Assembly: GCA_001972305.1 (NCBI GenBank)
Contig: BDDD01000172.1
Coordinates: 252,214 to 316,213 of the forward strand
Direction of reading: 5' to 3'
Length of the DNA: 64,000 nt
DNA from: Cephalotus follicularis
Lineage: Eukaryota > Streptophyta > Magnoliopsida > Oxalidales > Cephalotaceae
Notes under the pieces: generated by a model
Database searches by the model: none
What the model was told of the DNA's origin: nothing
What the model saw: only the letters and a program-made list of their open reading frames with translations
Position numbers and translations under genes: made by a program
Part shown: piece by piece, positions 1 through 12,327 of the stretch
Numbering within the stretch: position 1 is the stretch's first letter
How the letters are laid out: each line of letters begins with the position of its first letter

Positions 1-591
1 CAACAAACAATCCAGCCAGCAATGATCAAGTTCTTGAACTCTCCCTTTCTCTCACTTAGCTTAGAAAAGGTAAATTGATATTGACCAATGAAGTCAATGA
101 TCAATCCACCCTAGATAATCTCTTGCTTGGTGTATATCAGATGAAAGGAACACACAATCTGCACAGAAATTCGAGTTCTTGCCCAGCAAAAGTCCCTCAA
201 CCTCTCATTTTCATTTTCTGCAGAAATGCTTATTACTAGCCTACATTTCTCTCTCCCAATCTCCCATTCACTTAGGATCATGGCCTTCACTCCCTGGGAG
301 TCCGAAGCCATGATTCCCACTGCCCACAAAGTGAACCTATGACTTGGAACAAGTTTAACATAAGGAATAAGGTAACCAGTCTCACAGCCTCCATGCCAGG
401 CATCCAACCTTATGTCAGGGCATCACTAGTATAAATAGGTAAATAACTACTTCAATTATGTGATAAAATACAAGTGATATAGCCATAACAAATTTAGCAC
501 GCATCATATATAAGGAAAAAGATTGTTCCATTCATGGTAAGATATAATATGACAATCCATCTAATGGCTTGTCGGGTCACTATATCTAACA
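1..591 (-). repeat. copia-2 LTR fragment, cut by the window edge
   Basis: This stretch matches 59468-60568, the right part of a full copia-2 LTR, and ends with the same terminus (ATATCTAACA). Relative to that copy about 490 bp is missing near 325, where the text jumps from the block ending GATTCCCAC to the block starting GCCCACAAAG; the lost part includes the TCGA-pair motifs and the upstream half of U3. Other copies lie at 29277-30130, 41719-42073, 55978-56794 and 59150-60568. No coding sequence is supported; the apparent reading frame at 111-407 (minus) is LTR sequence. Confidence 0.85.
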
Positions 592-661
592 TTTATCTCC
601 ATCAATCATTCTTAATTCCCATAGCCAAGGACCCTATCTTGGAGTATCCAGAATATGCCGA

Positions 662-675
662 CTCTGATACCAAAC
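662..675 (-). other. primer-binding site of a minus-strand gypsy element
   Basis: Read on the minus strand this is TTTGGTATCAGAG, complementary to the 3' end of initiator methionine tRNA, the usual primer of plant LTR retrotransposons. It directly follows the LTR terminus at 676. Positions 592-661 are all that is left of the element's internal region; beyond them a copia-2 LTR begins. Confidence 0.8.
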
Positions 676-1435
676 TGTCACGTCCCGAACCATGACGGAA
701 ACCACCACAACCCAACACGTGAGCACCTTCCTTTCAATCCTTAAATCTCATTATCCAAAAGTGCTATAAATTTAAAACTTTAGAATTTTATGAAAATCGG
801 GCATGTAGTATCCGTGTATCAGACTATACCCCCTGTAAAGATAACATAATTTATATGTTGGGCTCAACCCCCAGCAAACCACACTCCCGTAGGAGGAAAT
901 AAAAAAAATACAATACACATGCGGAATAATCTTTCTAATACCTCAAAGGATGAACCCATCCATTTTCAAAACATCAACACACAAATATATATATCTTATG
1001 CACTGCCATAAGCCAGCAGGTCAATACTGTTCAATAGAAAATCTTATACAACATCTTTTAATTTACATTAATCACATTATACAAAGTAGGTCGGAAGAGA
1101 TACATTGTCATTTGATCCTTACTCTGTTTTGGCCCATCTGCTTACCTTCAAGCATTACCTATACCTGACCCATCCATTACAGTGAATGGGTCAGCAACTT
1201 GAAGGTTGTGTACAATATACATATGCATTACATAATAAGTATGCAACAGATATATATGATTTCATGAGAATGCATAAATGTTCATAAGCTACAATATTAG
1301 AAATTCACATTCATGACATGCTAACTCATTCATCTGATAACCATCTAGAGACTAACTAAACATATATACTGTCCCATACCAATATATATAAGTAGTTAAC
1401 CACATGCCACTTAAATTCATAACTATGTCAGTTCC

Positions 1436-1542
1436 TAACCATACCATTTCTTAACCATAACCGTACGATCTATAACCGTACGTTTCATAACCATTCAATC
1501 TGTAACCGTTCAATCCGTGACCGTACAATCCGTAACCGTACC
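1436..1542. repeat. 15-bp minisatellite, about 7 units
   Basis: Degenerate units of the form CGTAACCGTACAATC run head to tail inside the LTR at 676-3602. Units vary in the YGTAACCRT core. Confidence 0.8.
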
Positions 1543-1734
1543 AGCTCATTTCAATCTGATAGTTCATTACGAACTGTATAGGGGTTGTCTTGAGCCTCCT
1601 CTGTCGAGGTAGAACAGACATGCAAGGACATACGGGGTCATTTGTGTCCTCTCAAATCCAACCCAAATAGAGTGTCTGCCGTAGGTTCACTCCTCTATCA
1701 GTACTAGTCCTTTTTCAATGATAGGGATCTTATA

Positions 1735-2060
1735 GTCCCAGTCCCAATAGAGGTCTAGTCGTGTGTCCACAAAGTTCCAGTCATGTGTCCACTACGAATG
1801 ACCAAGATCAATTCATTCAATTCCATTAGTGGTCCAATCAAGTGTCCACAAAGGTCCAGTCGCGTATCCACCACTAATGGCCAATGTCAATTCATTCAAT
1901 TCCATTAGTGGTCCAGTCGTGTCTCCAAAAAGGTCCAGTCACGTGTCAAGTACTTATGGTCAATATCAATTCATTCAATTCCATTAGTGGTCCAGTTGTA
2001 TGTCCACAAAGGTCCAATCATGTGTCCACTACTAATGGTCCATATCAATTCGTTATAGTC
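1735..2060. repeat. 79-bp tandem repeat, about 4 units
   Basis: The block ATTCATTCAATTCCATTAGT recurs at 1811, 1890 and 1969 with a decayed fourth copy near 2048, giving a 79-bp period. Each unit also contains CCATTAGTGG and, further on, CCACTAATGG, an inverted pair that could fold into a hairpin. Confidence 0.85.
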
Positions 2061-2135
2061 CATTCAATAACAATCCCTTCGATCACAATCCATTCCATAA
2101 CAATCCATTCAATCACAATCCATTCATTCCCAGTC
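2061..2135. repeat. 15-bp minisatellite, 5 units
   Basis: Five consecutive 15-bp units near CATTCAATCACAATC. Translation of this block gives a spurious repeated pentapeptide (SITIH), which is an artefact of the repeat. Confidence 0.9.
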
Positions 2136-2268
2136 CTTTGAACGTCCTGGTCTGATATACTAGTCCCTTGTAGGTCCTAGTCCGATAACGATACAATCCC
2201 AGTCCCTCGAAGGTCCTGTTCTGACATACTAGTCCCTCGTAGGTCCTAGTCCAATAACGATCCAATCA
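2131..2268. repeat. 69-bp direct repeat, 2 units
   Basis: Two copies begin CAGTCCYT at 2131 and 2200 and share CATACTAGTCCCT-like and GTAGGTCCTAGTCC blocks. Confidence 0.8.
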
Positions 2269-3418
2269 GATATGATATCGATACGATCAATAACGATACG
2301 ATATATAACCATGACCATAGCTATTCTTCCCTGATCGAAATTCACCCTTACGTTCACCAACCATATCAATCCATGTCGTTCTATGGATAAACTCTTCTTA
2401 GTATACTTTCCCAAGGTAGAGCAGACTAAGCACTCCTAGTGTCCATAGGCAAGGATTAATACCTTAGTGAGTAGACCAGATGATGTTCATAGGTTGAACA
2501 TAGAAGGCAAGAACACGTATATATATAAGCCCAATCAGGCTTCACAAAAATGCTAGATTGCTATTATAGCATCCTTGAGGTTCACAATCACAAACCATAG
2601 CCCTTACAGACTTCTCGTTGAGAGCAGAGTCTGAGACCCCATAGGTATTTAACCATAAAGCCCCTTTTGTAGGACTTAGCCTCATGACAGGGCTTCAGAT
2701 AATCTACCTTCATCCCTCGGATGTTGGTCTGCTCTGCATTCAATAGCGCAAGTCTGCTTGGCAGCCTTAAGGACAGGTCTGTTCGGCATTCAATAGCGTA
2801 GGTCTGCTCGGCAACATTAAAGACTATACTGGTCTGGTATTAGAATCATTTGGGAATAAAACCCATGTAAAACAACGTAATTTGGCTGAAACAAGGCGTT
2901 AGGCATTGACACCATCGATGCGCTCCAATGCATTGTAACACATAAGGCGTCGACGCTTTAATCAAAAGCGTCGACAGCTTGGCCATTTCCTTTAAGCGTT
3001 AACAGACTCTATCATTCGCGTTAACACAGTGCGTTAGCTAACGCACAAATGTAAAGGTATCATATAACACATCGACCAATCACCCTCAAGGCATCAACAG
3101 ATCAACACGAGGAGTCATCACTTTTAGCCAAGCGTTGACGGTTTGACCCAAAACAGTGGATATGATGAACAACATCAAAACCAGATTAAATCCATCAAAG
3201 CATATGTAGATCATAAATGTTATTAATTGAGCTTACGAATTAGGAGGACTTGCAGCAGAATCGATGAACATCCACCTCCTCCAAGCTTCTCTCACTGTCA
3301 CGAGCACAACTCTTTCTTGCGCCAACAGAGTTCTCTTTCTTTCACACGTCGGTGGTGAGGACCTGGTCGCTTGCCATCACTCTTGGTCCGGTGGCTTGCG
3401 TCGTTGACTTCTCTGGTG

Positions 3419-3465
<47 letters not shown>
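3419..3465. repeat. (CT)n microsatellite
   Basis: An almost uninterrupted CT dinucleotide run within the gypsy LTR at 676-3602. Confidence 0.95.
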
Positions 3466-3467
<2 letters not shown>

Positions 3468-3602
3468 GCTCACATTCTCTAGCACAAATAATGCGCCTCT
3501 CGCGTCCTGGCGCTTTCTAGCGCCTTCTAGGCGTGTTTTGTTCGGTTTTTTGTTTTTTGTTTTTTTTTAATAACAATACACTATAAAATTCGGGCCATTA
3601 CA

Positions 3603-3887
3603 ATAACACAGCACTGAGCAGAGAAGCGAAGGTAGTCTGGTTAAAGCGTCAACACTTTTAATGGACTGTCAATGCTTTACGGATAAGCGTCGACGCTTAG
3701 AATGAACACGTCGACGATTTTCTAGCAAATTCTGCAGAACTCAGCCAATTTCAAAGCTTTAATCTTTTTATCTTCAATTTGCACCAATTGGACTATTCTT
3801 TATGTACTTTGATCATTTTGCTCTTGTTCTTGAAAGTCAATAAAATACAACCAAAGTAGTCTGTTCTAAGCATAAAAACATAATAAA
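3603..3887. other. non-coding spacer with one TCGA pair
   Basis: No gene is seen. It carries degenerate GCGTCAACACTTTT motifs and a TCGACG pair at 3690 and 3711 (21 bp apart). It lies between the end of one gypsy LTR and the target duplication of the solo LTR at 3893. Confidence 0.6.
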
Positions 3888-3892
3888 TAAAT

Positions 3893-6800
3893 TGTGACAC
3901 CCCGTGTCACATTTACGAGGCTGATTTATAAAACTCGTGAGCGTGCAAAACATGCGAGTAGAATATTAGTGTTATTATCATTATATTAACATTATAAGTA
4001 TAAAAAAAACAAACAAAAAAAAAACAAAAAAAAATCCAGAAGGCGCTAGGCGCACCTTCTGTTTTAACAAACAGTGTAACGGTCGCATAGCGCCCGTATG
4101 AAGAGATCAGAGAGGGAGAGAGTTGAGGTGAGAGAGAGGGAGAGACGCGGGAGATAGGCACCGGAGGCCAGGAATAGCGACGAACGACGAGCTTCCACTG
4201 CCAGGTAATCCTTCCTCTTCTTCTTTCTCTTCTTTCTCCCTTATCTTTTCTTCTCTTCCACGCCAAAGAGCCACTGCCGTTGCTCCTCCACCTCCGATAC
4301 CATCACGGGTGGGGATGGTCTTCATCGTGGGGATCACCTACACCCATTTCGACGGTGGCTGTGGCGTCATTTGGCCAGAATCGACCGGATTCTAGGCGCT
4401 GAGTCAACTCAGTCGCCCTACCGCCTGTGACGCCACGTTTGGCGCCGATTCCCGGTGAGTCTCGGCCACCAATGAGTAGCCGGGATGCTGTGGAGGCTAG
4501 GGGTGGCGTTACCAGTGCAATGGCGACTCGGCCAGAGCTCCGGCGCGGTGACAACCGCCGAGTCTGACCGAGTTTCGGGTGGAGATGTGTAGGCCTGGTG
4601 GTTTTGTGACTTTTTTGTGAAGCGGCCTAAATTGTTGGTTGACCGGCGAGTTGACTCAGTGAGTCAAACTCACTGCCCGTGGTGGCTGCCCGTTTCCGGG
4701 CGAGTCGCCGTGAGTTTCGATCAGTAATGTGAGTTGATCAGTTGTTTTAGGGGTTGTTTTGGGTATCGACGGAACTTTGGCAGGTTGATCAGAAATTGGC
4801 CAAAGCTCCGGTGACTCACAGTGTTAACTGCGTCTGTGTAGAAAGTAACGGATATGTGTTGTTAATGCAGTGTGACGGTTGATAGAGTTTCGAAATGATG
4901 ACGAGAACCCGATAGTCGATTCAAAGCTTAACGGGGTTAGTCCGTGGTAGTATTGGCTTTGATATAGTGAGTAGAACATCTCCTTCCTTTATCTTATTTG
5001 TTATTGCTATTCATTGATGATGAGTGTGATTCTTTTATTGAAATTCTTAAATGTCATGTTTGTTGATGGCATGACTTGTTGATAGCCTTTATTGTTGGAT
5101 TTCATCTTGCGATATGACTTGTTTCTTGATGTGTCCATCACTGGTCATGCTTTGATTGTACTCTTAATTGTATATTGTTGATAGACCTTATTGTTGACTC
5201 CACCATGTGAATGGCTATATGACAATTTCATCGTTAGTTATTCGGGAACCCTTTGAGTATTCTTGTTTGAACTTCTATATTGATATGAGATCTTTGTGAT
5301 CGTATCTTCATTACGCCTCGTGATGTCGTATCCGCATTGGCTCCTGCGGGCATATATTGTTTCCGTTGTTGTTGTTATATTTGTTTAACTTCTACGAGGA
5401 TCTATTTTGTTCTATTACTACTGTTATATTCATTCTAGCTCCATATCATCATGTTTGAGTTTTGTTGTTGGATATGTGCCCTTTTGTGGTTCTATTATGA
5501 AATGGCTATTGAGGGCCGCTACTTAGCAGGCCCATTGGTCTATGATGGGGTGTTATGTGGAAACTGCCCCCGGGTTCCATACCTGGATCTGCGGCATACT
5601 ATTGTCTATGATGGTATGCTGAGTGTGAGTGCAGTAGAGCTGCTCCATTATCCTCCTATTGGACTGTGTTTAGTTGTTGATATATATTGCACACGGGTCC
5701 CTCGGATGAGGTTGCGTGTGCGTGCGGGTTTTCTCGGTGAGGGCTAGGGTCCGTGGGGTATATGTCGGCCCCTCGTACGAGGTATGGATGTTATGCTTAC
5801 CATAGGCACTCTGGAGCGGTGTATGATGGATGATGATCGCATCTTGTAGCCTATTGGCCTGATATTATTGCTGCAGCGGTTATGATATGACGCCATGTGA
5901 TTTGGCGGGGATATGAGACAGTGACTTGATTGGTACCAGCATCCTCTTATATGGTTATGATTCTTTGGGCACATTAGATTTTTGATATTGATACTGTCAT
6001 TTGAGTTATGATTATATCGTTAACCTTTGATATCCAGATGCTTGATATTATTGCCTTTATTATGATATTTGTTCAGTGGACTTCCTTGTTGAGTCCCTGG
6101 TTGTTTCATTGCGAGTCCATCGTATTGTATAGTATTGACTTGAGCTTTGAGATGATCTTGATTTCTTTTGTGGATCTTGTTATCATTACTTGACTTATGT
6201 TTATATTATGGAGCTAATTGTTGAGTATCGAGATTTCCTTCTCGGATTTCATTTTTACTTGTGTATCTTGATTCCTTTTTGTGAGTTAACATTTGTGATC
6301 TCGATATCCTAGGTGGATCTTGCTGTCCTTTGTGGATCATGAGTTCTTATGGATCTTAATTTCTTTTGTGATCCTTGATTTCATTTATTGCCATGGATTT
6401 ACATTGCATTCTACTTTGAGCTTGTGTTGTTTCTTCTTTTATTCGATATATATATTTATGGGAGATGTATTCTTTTGGTTCTACTCACTTAGTCATTTGG
6501 ACTAACCCCCCTCTCTTTTCTTTCCCTTCCATATAAAGGCAAGATGGTAAGTGATTGCTAGTTTGTTGCTGTGGATGATTGACCACGGAGGCAGGGCATG
6601 CTACCAGGATTTTAACACATGCATAGCATACTACATCAGAAATTAAATTACGAATTTACTCATGTTTTATATTAATGATTTCATTTTATGGTTTTGCTTT
6701 TAAATGGCTGAGCCATTACATATTTGTTTTGCATGTTTGGATAAAATGGTTGAGGCTGAGCCCAACCTATGTTTACTGCTTTAAAATTTGTGGTTAGCTG

Positions 6801-7092
6801 AGGGCTGAGCCTATTTTAAAACTGTTGATTCCTCCTTCGGGAGTGTGTATATAAACTGTGTTTTTCTTTACAGGGGGCATAGTCCTATAAACGGATACTA
6901 CATGTCCGATTTTCGTAAAAATTCAAGTGTTAGAAAAATTTTCAAAGTTTTGGAAACGTTTAACTTTTTGATTTCCAAGTTTAAAGTAAGTTTTATAAAA
7001 TCCATATGGTGACTTCCGAAAGGAAGTTGTCATGTGGAACGTCATATCCGTTTTCGGTAGGATATTGGTTGTTGTAGGGAATGGGTGTGGCA
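3893..7092 (+). repeat. solo LTR of a Ty3/gypsy element with 5-bp target duplication
   Basis: A 3200-bp unit from TGTGACACCCCG to GGGTGTGGCA, flanked by TAAAT on both sides (3888-3892 and 7093-7097). No primer site follows the right end, so this is a solo LTR left by recombination between two LTRs. It contains GGTCTATGATGG and TATTGTCTATGATGG (5538-5610), the reverse of a motif repeated in LTR-B, and the hairpin-forming TTAGTCATTTGGACTAA near 6489. Frames at 5451-5747, 6008-6193 and 6320-6505 have no recognisable domains and are taken as chance. I see no TCGA pairs in it. Confidence 0.9.
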
Positions 7093-7097
7093 TAAAT

Positions 7098-7671
7098 CCT
7101 TAAAAATAACATATTTTTATGCTAAAAAAGAACCCTTACTACCCATAAACATTCATAAAAGAGAAAATGAGATAATATTATATACACACCATGCCATTCA
7201 TCAATACAATACAGTACAATGTCATATATACAAATACATACAATTCCTTACATTTAAAACTCAGGGCTTACATATGTAATAAAAGTTAGGCCGTGAAACA
7301 CGTATTAAATCCCTGAGGCCAATCAAGGAGTCCTTGTGTGGATTGGATATGTCACGTATTTGCAATAAGAGGGGAATATAGTGGCACATCCACATCCGCA
7401 AACATGAATCTTGCTTATCATCGATCAGATATTCCAGGTGAAAAGGTTGAAATAACTGGGGCAATGGTTGAAACACAGGAGTGGGTGGGGATGAATATGA
7501 AAATGAAGACGAAGATTAAGTTGAGGAAGAGGATGTGTATGATTTTGAGTAGCGATGAGTATTGTATGTTATAACGTATACTATGATATGAAATGTAATT
7601 GTTTTATTCACCTGAAGTTTAATTTATATATTTGTATGACATAGAGTTTTTTTTTTCTTTTGTGATCAAGT
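7098..7671. other. AT-rich stretch without a recognised gene
   Basis: Short frames on both strands (for example 7338-7574) show no domain I recognise. An AG preceded by a long T-rich tract (7650-7670) could be a splice acceptor for the reading frame that follows, but nothing upstream confirms it. Confidence 0.4.
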
Positions 7672-7974
7672 ATGCCTAGGAGCAGGCAACTACAGTCACA
7701 GAGTATTGATGACCCTAGTAAGAGTACTAGTTGGGTAGGCACAGACAAAGGGTGATCTCCCTATAGTAGCCCACACACCCACATTGGTGAGAGCTCGACT
7801 CCTATGCCCAGCACGTCGAGCCCCAGGGGTGGCCACTCTGATGTTGGCAATGCTTCGTCTATGTCCCCTACCACCGCTCTAGGCTCACCTGTGCCTTTTA
7901 CTGCTGGGCCTTCTACTCCTCCCACCAATAGACCATCATCTACAACGCCCCGAAACAACCCCTTATCACTTTAA
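7672..7974 (+). pseudogene. Ser/Thr/Pro-rich reading frame with one stop, unrecognised
   Basis: From an ATG at 7672 the frame reads about 100 codons, very rich in Ser, Thr and Pro, broken once by TGA at 7753 and ending at TAA 7972. Composition and near-continuity are more gene-like than the surrounding AT-rich DNA. It begins just after a pyrimidine tract ending in AG, so it may be a second exon. It runs across the proposed start of element D near 7940. I cannot assign a family; a low-complexity linker of a transposon protein or a fragment of a host gene are both possible. Confidence 0.3.
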
Positions 7975-8777
7975 GATTTATTACATTACATGGTATGGAA
8001 AATTCGGATATTATAGAAATTATTGTGCATATGGATATGTATGGCATGAGGGTATTTCTAATACCCGTATGGTTTTATTGTATGTCTGTTTACCGTATTG
8101 ATATGCATAGGGATAGATATTAGAATAGAGACTATAAATAGAGACCTAACTCACTTCAACCTCTCATTCTCCCCCTTTCCCACTCTCTCCCTTGTTTCCC
8201 TTTCTCTCTCTTAAACTCACCCCAAAACAACTGCCAATAGTCAAGAATCATGGGGTTACGGTATATATTTGATCAGAGACTTGATTGACACAAGATTGGA
8301 ACTCCACAAGCCAAGAACTTAAGTTCTTTCTCACTTTACTCAACCTAGGACCAAATTTAAGCTTCAAATCTTTGGTAGAAACCTTCTCTACCTAAATATG
8401 CTATGATTTACACATGTATCACATATACGAACTGTTTCTATGGATTTAAAGTGAATTAATTGAAATCTTAGGGTTTATAGGATAATTTGGGGGTTTTCGC
8501 CTAAAATGGAAATGGAAATGGATGGATTTGAATGATTGAAAATGGTTTTAAGGGCACATAAATGGTTAATAGGACTTGTATTGAACATGGATTGAAAAGA
8601 TTTGAAATAAAGGATTTGATTGCAAAGTTTTGGCTAAGAACCTTAGGTTCTTGTAGGCAACGCACTGATGCTTTCCCTGTAAGCGTTGTCACTTTGTCCT
8701 TGTTTCAAACTAATATCGAGTTTAAACAGTCAGCGCTTTGCCTTTGTTGGCAGCGCTTGACTAAACGCCACAACTTA
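7940..8777 (+). repeat. element D, part 1 (old LTR-like repeat)
   Basis: Begins near ACAACGCCCCG, a decayed form of the TGTAACGCCCCG start seen in gypsy LTRs here, and has a TATA box (TATAAATA, 8133-8140) followed by a pyrimidine-rich leader (8160-8220), the layout of an LTR promoter. GGGTATTTCTAATACCC near 8048 can form a hairpin. It is interrupted at 8775-8777 (TTA) by the PIF/Harbinger element and resumes at 13604. Degenerate GCGTTG/GCGCTT motifs at 8660-8770 look like worn relatives of the TCGA motif. Confidence 0.5.
8133..8140 (+). promoter_or_regulatory. TATA box of element D
   Basis: TATAAATA, about 25-30 bp before a CT-rich leader, as in LTR promoters. Confidence 0.5.
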
Positions 8778-9363
8778 AGCTCCGTTTGGTATTGTTGTGT
8801 GTTGTGTAAAATCACTTTTAAAACTGCTGTGGCTAAAAGTGTTGTGACTAAAAGTGTTGTGGATCTTACAAAAGCGTTTGGTAAACAGAGTGACCAAAAT
8901 CACTTTTTAAGTGAAAAAATTGTGTATGTGTTTGGTTATTTTTTTTTTTAAAAGTGCTTATGTAAAATGACTGAAATGAGTATAATTGTAAATTTATTTA
9001 ATTAACAAAACTATCGTTTAATACAACTATTATGATGATAATAAATGAGTTTTTTTATTACCTTTAGTTTTTTCCTATTTTTTAATTCAAATTTCTATAT
9101 TTCGACATTATTTAACTAGACTAATAAGCATTTATGTTATTTATTTTTACAAAGGCTTTGGTATCTTTTTGTTATTTTTCAAATTTAATTATTATTTACT
9201 TATTCATCGAATATAATTTATAATATTCCACAAAAAAAAAAATAAAATACTAATAACTAGCATAAACAGTACAAGTGTACACATTGCACTTACATATTTA
9301 ATATATATAATTTATGTCCTTCACAAATAAAACGTAAGAAGTTTAGCACAATAACATAAACTA

Positions 9364-10144
9364 TTAACAATCCTCCATTAAACTGTTGGTAATTTGATTA
9401 CGTAAAAGCTCCATCTCTCTTCCTTCTTCATAAACAGTTTCTGATCTATCAATTCCTTCACTCTGAATGATCTCTAAAACATCTTCCAAACCAAATGCGA
9501 GATCATTTTTGAACATTTCAAAGTGTGGATCTTTACCACCAATCCTTTTAATGAAATTATGTAATGTCATTGTTGCAATAACTATTTTTACTTGTTTGTC
9601 ATATGGATATGAGGGCATACTCTTTATAATTTTCCGTTTCTTCTTCCAAACCCCAAATGTCCTCTCAATAACACTTCTAAGGGATGAATGTGCATGGTTA
9701 AAGATTTCACGAGGCCCTGAAGCTTGTCTCCCACTTTGAAATTCAGGTAGATGGTACCTTTCTTCTTTATATGGTCCAAGATAGCCTTTCTTTGGAGGAT
9801 ATCCAACATCTACCACATAATATTTACCTACAAATTTTATGTTATAGTTATCACATTTCTAAAATGATAATTGTTAATTAAATAAATAAAACAACCACAA
9901 TAGCTAGTTACTACAAAGTTCACAATTTTAAAATCCATAAATTACCTTCTGGAGGATGTGGAAAATTAATATGTTGACGACGAAGAGCTGCATAAAAAAT
10001 TCGGGTGTCATGTGCTGATCCAGTTCCACATTCAATCTCTTTAACACACGCATCACAAAACATGTTAACCAAAGCCGGGGTCCAATTTGCCTTATCAACA
10101 TCATTTACTGATCCAGTTCCAGTGACTTTGTTTCCCTTTCCCAT
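9364..10144 (-). pseudogene. PIF/Harbinger transposase remnant fused to a Myb/SANT-like start
   Basis: Two exons fit: 10144-9946 and 9827-9364, joined across a 118-bp intron with GT...AG ends (CAGAAG then GTAATT; TTTGTAG then GTAAAT), giving about 220 residues. Residues 1 to about 40 (ANWTPALVNMFCDACVKEIE) are the start of the plant Myb/SANT-like DNA-binding protein that accompanies these elements. The chain then jumps into the DDE_Tnp_4 domain: SAHDTR supplies the second acidic residue, YYVVDVGYP and GYLGPYK follow, and SVIERTFG supplies the catalytic Glu. The segment with the first Asp (the usual AIDGTH region) is gone, so this cannot be an active transposase. In the family the two proteins are separate genes, so one deletion probably joined them. 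The C-terminus (LMEDC) is intact. Confidence 0.85.
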
Positions 10145-11113
10145 CTATAGCTACACAATCATCTATTAATAAATTGGGTAGAGATAATGATGAAATAAGT
10201 AAAATTGGGTATTCATAAAAGGGTGGATACCATGTTTATTCATAATTTGGGTAGGATTTGACTTTACTAATATCTAGACTATATTAAAACTTGCTAGTAA
10301 ATAAAGTAAAATGAAATCATCATCATAACATTGTCTTGGAATCTTGGAAGGGTAAACTCATATTATAGGGGCTATTTGTTAATATAAAATTAGTGACATG
10401 TGCAGGAGTGATCTAAATAATCACCAATCACTTAATTACATATTTCTCCAGCCACCAAACAAATCCTGACTTCATCCACTGAAACAAAATTTTTAACCTA
10501 ATAATGTCAGTAATCACAATATATCAAACACATCAATGATAGAATAGCATCAAGAACAAATATCAAAATTCTATTGTAGTTTCTATTATAACTATAATAT
10601 CTCTTATAGTGTGGTTTATTTTTTAGCACAGAGCAATCGAAGATGATGATTTTAACATGTCAAAGAATATGTTAAAAGAAAAGCACAATAACATATTCAT
10701 ATTCAATTGGTTTTGTTCTTTCTTTTGGTTTCACAACAAAACCATTTTTCCTTTCTCGCTATCCAAAAGTATATAATGCATATGGGGAGGGAGGGGCCAT
10801 AATTATTATGTTCTAGATATTAATAAGAGTAAGTCAATCTTGCTTGAATGATTGGTTAATTCAACAATCCAATGACAGTACTAGTTCAATGAGGTCCCTG
10901 GATTCTAATGCATATGCAATGCCTTCTCATATATTACACAAGATCTAGAGGCAAATATGACACCAGTACGAAATTGCCTTGAAGATGCCATGAAGAAATG
11001 GTCCATTGAAACAGACTAATAGGTGTATATATATATATATATATATTCAAGCCAATGTCATTGGAGACAGGTATGATTTCTTGTTATTTTGGCACCTGAC
11101 ATTCTGTTTACAG

Positions 11114-12327
11114 CTCACTATCTAGATGATTCTGTAACCATATGGTATCTCCCTGCATAAAACCTTCTCAAACTTCACCTCCCTTGGATGCATATTACAT
11201 CGAAAAGATAGAAAGTCCAACAAACGTGACTCTTTTTCCAAGCTTTGAAACCAAAGTCCCACCAAATCTTCCTAAAATGTTGCTTAAAAACACCCAATCC
11301 AAACACCCTTTTAGGCATATAAATAGCCACAACACTCACTATGCAGCATTGCCATAAGGTTCATGGCAGAGTCTCTCCTTTGCATTATATTTGCTCATAT
11401 ATAAGTAAAAAAGAAAAAAAAAAATTGCAAGAACTGGCATGAACCTTATGGCAGTTTAATGCTTCACCAATTGTTTCTCCCTCTATTAACAAACAATATG
11501 TAAAAGCCATTAAAGAAGAATTTTTATTTGCAAGAAATTTCGCCCAATGCTTCACTAACAAATATAGAACTGCCATTATTACAGCCCAAAATCCAAAGAA
11601 AGAGATAGAGATATATGAATGTGTTTATCCACAAAAACCCTTTCCTAAAACCTTTAAAAAAATAGCAAAAATAGTTTCCTTGCCTGGGTTACAGAAAATT
11701 AGTAAAGCACACATGTAACCCTCACTATCTAGATGATTCTGTAACCATATGGTATCTCCCTGCATAAAACCTTCTCAAACTTCACCTCCCTTGGATGCAT
11801 ATTACATCGAAAAGATAGAAAGTCCAACAAACGTGACTCTTTTTCCAAGCTTTGAAACCAAAGTCCCACCAAATCTTCCTAAAATGTTGCTTAAAAACAC
11901 CCAATCCAAACACCCTTTTAGGCATATAAATAGCCACAACACTCACTATGCAGCATTGCCATAAGGTTCATGGCAGAGTCTCTCCTTTGCATTATATTTG
12001 CTCATATATAAGTAAAAAAGAAAAAAAAAAATTGCAAGAACTGGCATGAACCTTATGGCAGTTTAATGCTTCACCAATTGTTTCTCCCTCTATTAACAAA
12101 CAATATGTAAAAGCCATTAAAGAAGAATTTTTATTTGCAAGAAATTTCGCCCAATGCTTCACTAACAAATATAGAACTGCCATTATTACAGCCCAAAATC
12201 CAAAGAAAGAGATAGAGATATATGAATGTGTTTATCCACAAAAACCCTTTCCTAAAACCTTTAAAAAAATAGCAAAAATAGTTTCCTTGCCTGGGTTACA
12301 GAAAATTAGTAAAGCACACATGTAACC
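11114..12327. repeat. 607-bp tandem duplication, two copies that look identical
   Basis: Positions 11114-11720 and 11721-12327 are head-to-tail copies with no difference that I can see; all translated frames in the two copies are identical. Each unit contains GCCATAAGGTTCATG and its inverse CATGAACCTTATGGC about 90 bp apart. Parts of the unit recur in decayed form at 12696-12783 and 13100-13160, so the sequence has been copied before within this transposon. Confidence 0.95.

Larger units (their letters stand above)
676..3602 (-). repeat. 5' LTR of a minus-strand Ty3/gypsy element
   Basis: About 2.9 kb bounded by TGTCACGTCCCG on the left and GGGCCATTACA on the right, that is TG...CA ends on either strand, with a tRNA primer site immediately outside the left end. 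The minus-strand start (TGTAATGGCCCG) resembles the TGTAACRCCCCG starts of the other gypsy LTRs here. The body holds four minisatellite arrays (1436-2268), TCGA motifs (2919-3135) and a CT run (3419-3465). The internal region is almost wholly lost, so family assignment beyond gypsy-like is by LTR ends only. No protein-coding frame is convincing. Confidence 0.75.
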
